A stretch of 38,370 nucleotides of DNA, taken from Acetitomaculum ruminis DSM 5522 (GTDB taxonomy: Bacteria > Bacillota > Clostridia > Lachnospirales > Lachnospiraceae). The stretch spans positions 1 through 38,370 of the forward strand of contig NZ_FOJY01000020.1 in assembly GCF_900112085.1 (NCBI RefSeq), read 5' to 3'. Position 1 is the stretch's first letter; every line of letters starts with the position of its first letter. The notes beneath the pieces are model-generated. The model had not been told where the DNA came from. It worked only from the letters and a program-made list of their open reading frames with translations, and did not search any database. This document shows positions 33,049 to 38,370 of the stretch, piece by piece. Made by a program: the position numbers and the translations under genes.

Positions 33049-33200
33049 GGAATAAACTTTATGAAATTTGCTATAGTATCCCTAGGTGTTTAAAAGGTCT
33101 TACACACTTATGATGCCTGTAATGAAACCATATGGGCATATGTACCATTATCTCTCTAGCGAATACTAAACCAGCTGTGATTCTTTTAAAAAAGAAAGAT

Positions 33201-33216
33201 AATGGTCTAAACCATT
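33201..33216 (-). terminator. Weak hairpin after the methyltransferase gene
   Basis: AATGGT/ACCATT with a four-base loop, three bases beyond the stop of the methyltransferase gene (minus strand). The sequence after it contains a TTTCTTTTTT stretch. The stem is short, so its role as terminator is uncertain. Confidence 0.35.
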
Positions 33217-33218
33217 TT

Positions 33219-33842
33219 TTATTTTTTTGCTATCACCGTAATCCACGGCTTATCTTTGTGATGATCAGACTTAACTTTTGAAAAACCTGCACTTTTAAGT
33301 GCTTCTTCAATTTCATCGATTGTATGGCATTTCATGCCGTCGATGATTTTTTCATATTTAAGACTTGTTTCATCCATGCCGTCAGATTCATTAACAATCA
33401 TAAATACCGCACCGGGTTTTAGGACTTTAGCAACTTGAAAAAAGCATTTTTCAAGTCCCGGCCAAAAATATATAGTTTCAAAAGCTGTAGCAAGATCAAA
33501 CTTTTCTTTTGGAAGTGCAAGGGAAGATACATCACCTTTTTGTACATTACAGCGTCCGCTTTTTATCGCCTGAGCATTATATTCAGTAGCTATTCCCACA
33601 GAAACTTCCGAATAATCAATGGCAGTAACTTTTGCATCCGGATACTTTTTTAACAGCTCCCCTGCATTTCTTCCTCCACCACATCCTAATTCAACTATTT
33701 CCCGGGGCTTAATAGACATTAGATGAGACATGCCCCAGTCAGCCATTTTCCCATGACCGCCGTTCATTCCATTTACCATCATTTTTCCCAGAAATCCCTC
33801 AGGCTTTCTAGTCTGACTTACAAAATTTTTAAAAATACCCAT
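33219..33842 (-). CDS. Class I SAM-dependent methyltransferase
   Basis: The 207-residue protein has the seven-strand methyltransferase fold: motif I IVELGCGGGRNAGELL near 49-64, the acidic residue after strand 2 in VTAIDYSEVSVG, motif II QKGDVSSLALPKEKFDLATAFE, and motif III VAKVLKPGAVFMIVNE. The N-terminus (MGIFKNFVSQTRKPEGFLGKM) fits small-molecule methyltransferases that are frequent beside YbtPQ/MptD-type transporter loci in Firmicutes; the substrate is unknown. The start has a GGGAGG site. Site B (34071-34086) lies 229 bases upstream. Confidence 0.85.
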   Translation of the reverse strand: MGIFKNFVSQTRKPEGFLGKMMVNGMNGGHGKMADWGMSHLMSIKPREIVELGCGGGRNAGELLKKYPDAKVTAIDYSEVSVGIATEYNAQAIKSGRCNVQKGDVSSLALPKEKFDLATAFETIYFWPGLEKCFFQVAKVLKPGAVFMIVNESDGMDETSLKYEKIIDGMKCHTIDEIEEALKSAGFSKVKSDHHKDKPWITVIAKK

Positions 33843-34070
33843 TAATCAATTCCTCCCTTTGATATTAGTATTAACATTGCATAGTTGTCTACACTAACCA
33901 CAAGATAAACAAAACCGCGCTCTGTTTGGCTACAAAATAAACATATTTTAAATCCACTATTTGTATAACTATGATATTTAAGACACACAATACAAAATTC
34001 CTGTTGTTTCATAACTGGTTTTTAAGACATGACATTATTACTACATAAAATCTGACGAATCTTTTTCATG
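33843..34070. other. Intergenic region before the methyltransferase gene
   Basis: With 34087-34148 this makes up a gap of nearly 390 bp. Apart from site B (34071-34086) and the terminator of the ECF operon (34150-34175), it has AT-rich DNA in which I see no open frame with a ribosome binding site and no structured RNA. The promoter of the methyltransferase gene must lie here. Confidence 0.4.
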
Positions 34071-34086
34071 GTTAGTTTTTTCTAAC
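34071..34086. promoter_or_regulatory. GTTAG-N6-CTAAC palindrome, site B
   Basis: GTTAGTTTTTTCTAAC, the same arms and spacing as site A (32281-32296) and site C (36950-36965). It lies between the ECF operon end and the methyltransferase gene, 229 bases from the latter's ATG, farther than the other two sites are from their genes. Confidence 0.55.
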
Positions 34087-34149
34087 TATATGCTTATTAT
34101 AATTAATTTTTCACAAACTATCAATATAATTATTTTTTTATACTCAAAA

Positions 34150-34175
34150 AAGCTTATATGATTTATCATAAGCTT
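34150..34175 (-). terminator. Terminator of the MptD-type ECF operon
   Basis: AAGCTTAT/ATAAGCTT pair closely (34150-34175), and on the minus strand TTTTTTGAG follows. A second nested hairpin with arms GGAGG/CCTCC lies just before it (34184-34218), next to the stop of the double ATPase gene. Confidence 0.75.
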
Positions 34176-34228
34176 AAAAAAAAGGAGGATACTCCTCTTT
34201 ATTAAAGAGCTTCCTCCTATAATTAATC

Positions 34229-35623
34229 TTATGCCAGATTATAAATTTCATCGCAACAGCAATCTATGAATTCTTCATCATGTGTAACTACAATTATTAT
34301 TTTCCCCTTATTTGCAAGTTTTTTTAAAAAGTCTGCACATAGACGCATATTTTTATAATCAAGTCCACTGGTAGGTTCATCAAAAAGAATAATTTCTTTA
34401 TTCATCATAAGACTTACAGCTATGGCAAGTCTTTGTTTTTGCCCTCCGGAGAGTGTGTTGGGATGATAATCTTTAAATTCTAAAAGATTTAACTCTTTAA
34501 GAACCTTTCCGGCTTTATCCTTACTATCCCCTTTAGTTCCCAGAATACATTCATTAAGTACAGAATCTGCAAAAAGCTGATAATTTACATCCTGCATTAC
34601 CATAAAGGCTTTCTTTTTAAGTTCTTTGGGGGATATTTCTTTTCCATTTAGTATAATATTTCCGTCACTTCTTTTAATAAAGCCACAAACCGTTCGAAGC
34701 AAAGTGCTTTTTCCAACACCATTTCTACCTGTCACACAGCATATTTTTCCTTTATAAAAATCATGATTTAGATTATTTAAAACTCTTTTTTTCCCATAAC
34801 CAATTGAAAGTTTTTTTAAAGATAATGTTTTATCATCTGTAATCTCTCTGCATTTTTTAACATCCTTTTTTGTAGCTTTAAAATATTGATTAGTCCTTAG
34901 CCCCATTTGATTTAAAGCCTCTACACTCATAGATCTGAAAGTATCGCCATCAATTTCTTTTTCAATTCTTCCATCCTTTAAATAAATGACTCTGTCTACT
35001 AATTGTGCAAGATAATATAAGCGATGTTCTGCTATAACTACCGTTTTTCCTTGTGATTTTATCTTTTCCAGACATTTTTTTAATGCCTCAATACCTAAAG
35101 TATCAAGATTTGCAGAGGGCTCATCTATTAGATAAAGTTCCGGAGCAGATGCATATACACTGGCAAATGCAATTTTTTGTTTTTCACCACCGGATAATTT
35201 AAATATATCTTTCGCTCTTAGATTTCCTAATTCAAGTTCTTTTGTAACCTTGTCAAAGACTTCATTAATCTTTTTTGTAGGCATTCCTGCATTCTCAAGA
35301 CCAAAAGTAATTTCACTATCAGTATCAACATTAAAAAATTGCGTTCTGGGATTTTGAAAGACACTCCCCACTAAAAAAGCAAGTTCATAGCTTTTATAAT
35401 CTCTTATCTCACAACCGTCCAAAAACACATTACCTTCAATTTTTCCCCCATAAAAACCGGGAATAAGTCCGTTAAGTATTCTTGTAACAGTTGTCTTGCC
35501 ACAACCGGATGAGCCTGCTAAAAGCACGAACTCTCCTTGTGAGATTTTTAAATTTATATCCTTAAGTGCTCCTGCTTCTCTATTGGGATAGGAAAAACTT
35601 ACATTTCTAAAATCTATATTCAT
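34229..35623 (-). CDS. ECF transporter double ATPase
   Basis: The 464-residue protein holds two complete ABC ATPase domains. First domain: Walker A AGSSGCGKTT near 35-44, FQNPRTQFF Q-loop, signature LSGGEKQKIAFA, Walker B LYLIDEPSANLD. Second domain: Walker A TGRNGVGKST near 294-303, MQDVNYQLF Q-loop, signature LSGGQKQRLAIA, Walker B IILFDEPTSGLD. The Q-loops with an F-x-N-P or V-N-Y-Q-L-F pattern are typical of ECF A components, so one polypeptide replaces EcfA and EcfA'. It overlaps the T-component gene by 4 bases (ATGA), so translation is coupled. Confidence 0.9.
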   Translation of the reverse strand: MNIDFRNVSFSYPNREAGALKDINLKISQGEFVLLAGSSGCGKTTVTRILNGLIPGFYGGKIEGNVFLDGCEIRDYKSYELAFLVGSVFQNPRTQFFNVDTDSEITFGLENAGMPTKKINEVFDKVTKELELGNLRAKDIFKLSGGEKQKIAFASVYASAPELYLIDEPSANLDTLGIEALKKCLEKIKSQGKTVVIAEHRLYYLAQLVDRVIYLKDGRIEKEIDGDTFRSMSVEALNQMGLRTNQYFKATKKDVKKCREITDDKTLSLKKLSIGYGKKRVLNNLNHDFYKGKICCVTGRNGVGKSTLLRTVCGFIKRSDGNIILNGKEISPKELKKKAFMVMQDVNYQLFADSVLNECILGTKGDSKDKAGKVLKELNLLEFKDYHPNTLSGGQKQRLAIAVSLMMNKEIILFDEPTSGLDYKNMRLCADFLKKLANKGKIIIVVTHDEEFIDCCCDEIYNLA

Positions 35624-36321
35624 ACATATCCTCCAGCATAAAACATTACTATACCTGCAAATGTGAATAAAAATAAAAACAATATTACACCATCTGTCAT
35701 CCTAAACCTTATATCAAGTCTGCTTGTTCTCATTTTAGGATTTTCTACTCCCCTTGTAATAGCACTGGCAGAAAGTTCATCAGCAGTTTTAGATGCTGTT
35801 ACCAGAATAGGCAAATATAAAGCCTCTATTACAACTAAAGGATTTTTTAAAAAATATACCGGAGAAAGACTTATTCCTCTAAGAGCCATGGCATCACTTA
35901 TATGCCCCCAATCCTCCTTTAATGTAGGAAAATATCTAAACATAATGGCTAGAGGAATCACTATAGAGCGTGGAACATTCCATTTTGCCATTGCTGCCAT
36001 AAATTCGCTGATTTTAGTAGTTCCTATTACAATCCCCGCAAGCATGCAACATGGATAACATTTAAACACCAGCCCAAGCCATACCAATAAACTTGTATGG
36101 GCTGTACCACTAATTTCAGGAAGAATATAAATGGCTACAAACCATAAAATTCCAAACAAAAGTGTAGCTTTTAGGGTTTTTCCTACTCTTCCAAGAAGTA
36201 TGCCAAGGAAAGTTGTAATGAGAATCCATATGCAGGTACTAATTCCAGTTGGTATTAGCATACTAAAGGCAACTGTAATAATAATTAGTATCAATTTAGT
36301 TCTTGGATCTATTGTAATCAT
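35620..36321 (-). CDS. ECF transporter T component
   Basis: The 233-residue membrane protein of the EcfT/CbiQ family has hydrophobic segments near 8-30, 33-50, 52-70, 88-103 and 211-230. The two cytoplasmic coupling motifs that bind the ATPases are DAMALRGISL near 142-151 and ASAITRGVEN near 187-196, both with the R-G pair kept. It joins the S component (36318-36917) to the double ATPase (34229-35623); it overlaps both neighbours by 4 bases. It belongs to a system of its own and is not the partner of the cobalt ATPase at 4216-4896. Confidence 0.9.
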   Translation of the reverse strand: MITIDPRTKLILIIITVAFSMLIPTGISTCIWILITTFLGILLGRVGKTLKATLLFGILWFVAIYILPEISGTAHTSLLVWLGLVFKCYPCCMLAGIVIGTTKISEFMAAMAKWNVPRSIVIPLAIMFRYFPTLKEDWGHISDAMALRGISLSPVYFLKNPLVVIEALYLPILVTASKTADELSASAITRGVENPKMRTSRLDIRFRMTDGVILFLFLFTFAGIVMFYAGGYV

Positions 36322-36917
36322 GCGGCTATACCGGCTTTTATAAATTGTTTTCTCATAAGTCGAAGCCCCAATAAGCCACTAAGAGCCGCTACCACAAGGG
36401 TTCCTACCACCATGGTAATCATTATAGACGGTGAAGCAGTTTCACTCATTTTTTGAATATATTCCTCCTGGGTACCTTTTTTTAGCATAAATGATATCCA
36501 TGATTCACGATTAAAAAAGAATACAAAATATGTGCCCATAGGCCCAATGCAATAAACAAGATATGCAATCAGATTAAAAACAGGGCTTTCAAATTTTTTG
36601 ATACCGGCAATAACAGCAGCAATAATACAACAAATTAAGAATCCAAAATTCATTCCCCAATGCATTCCCGTAAGCGTTCCAAGAATACACTCAACTGCAC
36701 CAATTATGGCAAGTGCCCCCTGCTTTGGCACCTTAGCAATAAATAACATAAATATCGGTCCTGCCAATATGGCTGATCCTATTGGAAAATAAAATGTCAG
36801 TGTAGGAACTGTTGCAAATGGGCCACCACCTAGCATGGCTGCCATAAGAAACAGCAGGGCAAAAACACCTGTAATTATTAAATCTTTTGCATTTAGTCTC
36901 TTTTTATCATTGTTCAT
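36318..36917 (-). CDS. MptD-family ECF transporter S component
   Basis: The 199-residue membrane protein has about six hydrophobic segments and the pattern of the MptD (Trep_Strep) S-component family: KDLIITGVFALLFLMAAMLG at the start, FYFPIGSAILAGPIFMLFIAK, LGTLTGMHWGMNFGFLICC. It confers substrate specificity on the ECF complex encoded downstream. In this family substrates are not well known; the neighbours (YbtPQ-like ABC pair, SAM methyltransferase) suggest a metal complex or siderophore-like compound. It is the first gene of the operon, with site C 33 bases upstream of the ATG and a GGTTGGAG site. Confidence 0.85.
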   Translation of the reverse strand: MNNDKKRLNAKDLIITGVFALLFLMAAMLGGGPFATVPTLTFYFPIGSAILAGPIFMLFIAKVPKQGALAIIGAVECILGTLTGMHWGMNFGFLICCIIAAVIAGIKKFESPVFNLIAYLVYCIGPMGTYFVFFFNRESWISFMLKKGTQEEYIQKMSETASPSIMITMVVGTLVVAALSGLLGLRLMRKQFIKAGIAA

Positions 36918-36949
36918 TTAAAACTCCAACCTTTCTTATAAATTATTTT

Positions 36950-36965
36950 GTTAGACATAACTAAC
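36950..36965. promoter_or_regulatory. GTTAG-N6-CTAAC palindrome, site C
   Basis: GTTAGACATAACTAAC, 33 bases before the start of the ECF operon. It has the same arms and N6 spacing as sites A and B. Its position near the start codon fits an operator covering the promoter or start point. Confidence 0.6.
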
Positions 36966-37287
36966 TTAACTCTTAATAAATTTACAAGCAATATTCATTC
37001 CATAAAATCGTCCGATTTTTACTTTTATATGTCCGTATCGAATTATTTAATCATAAGCTGTAAAAATATAACATAATGTTGTTGATTTATCCTTCAGTAA
37101 AGCGGACATTCTTAAATCCGCTTCGCTACTTCCTCATGAACTCAAGTTAATTAGTGAAATTATTTAAGGTACTAAATGTATGATTTTAAGAAAAAACATT
37201 AGATTGGAATAAAAATGAACAACAAGAAATAGGAATATTATAAAGATTTATGGAAGTATACTGGATACCGGCAGTGATATGCACATA
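36966..37287. other. Intergenic region with collapsed repeat
   Basis: Between site C and the VOC-family gene. It holds repeat copy 6 (37097-37140) and a hairpin overlapping the VOC gene stop (outer arms ACCGG/CCGGT, inner TGATATG/CATATCA, about 37265-37295) that lacks a T run. I see nothing else that can be supported. Confidence 0.45.
37097..37140 (+). repeat. Cloverleaf repeat, copy 6, collapsed
   Basis: The 44 bases GTAAAGCGG... to ...CTCATGAA match the head hairpin and linker of copies 1-5 ('CTTAAAT' form). After GAAC the sequence jumps to TCAA, which is the very end of complete copies (GCGTTCAA), so the whole multibranch body seems to be missing while both edges remain. Confidence 0.85.
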
Positions 37288-37650
37288 TCAAACCGGTGTC
37301 CCAACCTCTATAAGATTACCATCAAGATCGTAAAAGCGTACGACCTTCTGTCCCCAGCTATGGGTCATCAGTCGATTAACATATTTCACATCAGGATAAT
37401 ATTTTTCAAGTTTTTCTACAAATCCTTCAATATCTGCTTCCTCAAAGTATAATTCACAAGAATTGTTTTCTGAAATAATTTCTTTCCCCAAAAACTCTTT
37501 CCAATATTTTTCCTCCTGCAGTACCAATCCTTCTGTCAGAATCATATTTCCATCATTATCAAGAATCATCTCAAGGCCAAACAAATCATGGTAAAACTTT
37601 CTGGATTTCTCAATATCTTTAACAACTATCAATACATTCTTTAGCTTCAT
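37288..37650 (-). CDS. VOC/glyoxalase-family protein
   Basis: A 120-residue protein of the vicinal-oxygen-chelate superfamily (glyoxalase, bleomycin resistance, dioxygenase). It starts MKLKNVLIVVKDIEKSRKFY, the classic first beta-alpha unit with DLFGLEM after it, and ends with HSWGQKVVRFYDLDGNLIEVG. I start it at the ATG at 37650, where AAAGGA is 8 bases upstream. The frame is open to 37911, but the upstream part runs through the hairpin at 37724-37761 and the group II intron fragment and is not family sequence. Function is unknown; these small members often bind or break down drugs or aldehydes. Confidence 0.87.
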   Translation of the reverse strand: MKLKNVLIVVKDIEKSRKFYHDLFGLEMILDNDGNMILTEGLVLQEEKYWKEFLGKEIISENNSCELYFEEADIEGFVEKLEKYYPDVKYVNRLMTHSWGQKVVRFYDLDGNLIEVGTPV

Positions 37651-37723
37651 ATTAATTATCCTTTCTGCCAATATTTTTTTGTTAATAATAAGTAATCTAC
37701 CCCACATGTATATAGCGATTGTC

Positions 37724-37761
37724 AAAAACTGCTTATTGGTTTGAAGCTTAAAGCAGTTTTT
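37724..37761 (-). terminator. Terminator-like hairpin shared with 8388-8423
   Basis: AAAAACTGCTT (37724-37734) pairs perfectly with AAGCAGTTTTT (37751-37761), loop of 16. Flanking bases on both sides (ATAGCGATTGTC, and the stretch up to ATAATAACACAAATTACG near 37800) match those at 8.38-8.47 kb, so it is part of a diverged duplicated segment. Confidence 0.6.
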
Positions 37762-37804
37762 CTCGGGTCTGTTTAGTAGGTACATAATAACACAAATTAC
37801 GGCA

Positions 37805-38019
37805 GGATGAACAGGATAAAGTTGGAGCGTAATAGTATTAACATGGACTGGCTTATCCTTAACTGTTGCCTGATATGATTTCTGTTCATCAAACCAAAGA
37901 TTTGCCTCCACCCTCCTTCAGATTCCACCTCACGATGAACACCCATAGGCTTTAAGTTTCCCACTACCAGAGCACTTTACTGACTTACACCGATTAGATT
38001 ACTCCCATGCTGGGCGAAC
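37805..38019 (-). mobile_element. 5' fragment of a group II intron
   Basis: Read on the minus strand from 38019, the sequence begins GTTCGCCCAGCATGGGAG and continues with CGGTGTAAGTC, TAAAGCCTATGGGTG and GTGAGGTGGAATCTGAAGG, which I recognise as domain I text of Lachnospiraceae group II introns. It breaks off near 37805, so domains II-VI and the maturase are missing. The fragment starts directly after the terminator T run of the leucine-rich-repeat gene, a usual insertion place for terminator-targeting bacterial introns. The identification is from memory of intron sequences. Confidence 0.7.
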
Positions 38020-38025
38020 TAAAAA

Positions 38026-38055
38026 ATCGCACCGAAACTTAAATTTCGATGCGAT
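38026..38055 (-). terminator. Intrinsic terminator of the leucine-rich-repeat gene
   Basis: ATCGCACCGAAA pairs with TTTCGATGCGAT (one mismatch) around CTTAAA; six bases of T follow on the minus strand. It is the sister of the hairpin at 8646-8675. The group II intron fragment begins just beyond the T run. Confidence 0.88.
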
Positions 38056-38079
38056 AATTTGTTTACTTAACAGTATTTC

Positions 38080-38370
38080 TTATTTTTTAATTTTAACGGT
38101 TTTTGCCTGTCCCTTATTTTTCATAAGTTTTGTATAGCTTTTTACCTTGTTTTTAGGTACTTTTATTACTGCTTTTTTATAAATTCCCTTGAAGGCTTTT
38201 GCTCCCACTTTCTTAAGTGAAGATGTTTTAAGGGTGATGGTTTTTAATTTTGAATCTCCATAAAATGCATTTTTTCCGATTACTTGGACATTCTTTCCTA
38301 CTACTAAGGATGTAGCTTTCTTTTGGGATTTGAAAGCATTATTTCCGATAGCTGTTACTTTGAATTTTAC
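38080..38370 (-). CDS. BspA-type leucine-rich-repeat surface protein, C-terminal part
   Basis: The minus strand is open from the window edge to the TAA at 38080-38082, giving the last 96 residues. Two repeats of the LRR_5 (BspA) type are visible: VKFKVTAIGNNAFKSQKKAT and VVGKNVQVIGKNAFYGDSKL, the latter continuing as KTITLKTSSLKKVGAKAF. A conserved tail KKAVIKVPKNKVKSYTKLMK with KGQAKTVKIKK at the end follows. Such proteins are exported and lie on the surface of gut Firmicutes and Bacteroidetes, where they bind host or microbial partners. The start and export signal lie outside the window. A truncated paralogue of the same tail is at 8698-8837. Confidence 0.9.
   Translation of the reverse strand, partial: VKFKVTAIGNNAFKSQKKATSLVVGKNVQVIGKNAFYGDSKLKTITLKTSSLKKVGAKAFKGIYKKAVIKVPKNKVKSYTKLMKNKGQAKTVKIKK

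Noticed and set aside
37651-37911. N-terminal extension of the VOC-family protein
   Set aside because: The open frame above 37650 passes through a terminator-like hairpin and intron sequence; the ATG at 37650 has its own ribosome binding site and gives the family's normal start.

Overview
The window is AT-rich, genes lie mostly on the minus strand with strong AGGAGG-type ribosome binding sites, and the gene families (ECF transporters, YesN-type regulator, MptD-family S component, BspA-type leucine-rich repeat protein, glycyl radical enzymes, corrinoid methyltransferases) point to a strictly anaerobic Clostridia, most likely a gut Lachnospiraceae. This assignment is inferred from gene content only; there is no rRNA in the window.

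Layout. 1-560: left part of an IS200/IS605-type tnpB element cut by the window edge. 584-3522: flavodoxin-fold oxidoreductase, DEDDh exonuclease-like protein and iron-dependent alcohol dehydrogenase, followed by a decayed coding fragment. 4216-7152: cobalt/nickel ECF transporter (cbiMN-like, cbiQ, cbiO). 7564-8310: TraX-family membrane protein. 8388-8837: remnant of a leucine-rich-repeat surface protein. Five full copies and one collapsed copy of a roughly 163 bp cloverleaf-folding repeat sit in the intergenic spaces of the first 9 kb and at 37.1 kb. Four of the full copies lie between a minus-strand stop codon and an intrinsic terminator.

9003-26413 is the most interesting block. A nine-gene minus-strand operon (21679 down to 11044) encodes a two-subunit glycyl radical enzyme related to 4-hydroxyphenylacetate decarboxylase (HpdB plus the Fe-S small subunit HpdC), a HAD phosphatase, a choline-kinase-like protein with a degenerate nucleotidyltransferase domain, two MtaA/UroD-fold methyltransferases, a corrinoid protein, a RACo-type corrinoid reactivase, and the glycyl radical activase. 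Just upstream are a NMT1/taurine-type ABC importer and a divergent FGGY kinase. Just downstream are a YesN-type response regulator and, divergent from it, a frameshifted MtaA-like paralogue. By comparison with HpdB as I remember it, the enzyme keeps the thiyl cysteine (Cys482) and glycyl radical site (Gly852), but three residues assigned to substrate binding or catalysis are replaced by Ala484, Leu515 and Ile616. The cluster therefore looks like an undescribed pathway joining glycyl radical chemistry to corrinoid methyl transfer. The cobalt transporter nearby could supply the corrinoid.

26504-28648 is a secreted adhesin-like protein. 28767-36917 is a transport locus: two half ABC transporters, a TetR regulator with two operators in its promoter, a SAM methyltransferase, and an MptD-type ECF transporter (S, T, double ATPase). 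A shared GTTAG-N6-CTAAC palindrome precedes three of its transcription units, which suggests one metalloregulator, perhaps of the DtxR type. The right end holds a VOC-family gene, a 5' fragment of a group II intron lying directly after a terminator, and the C-terminus of a leucine-rich-repeat protein whose truncated sister copy is at 8.7 kb.
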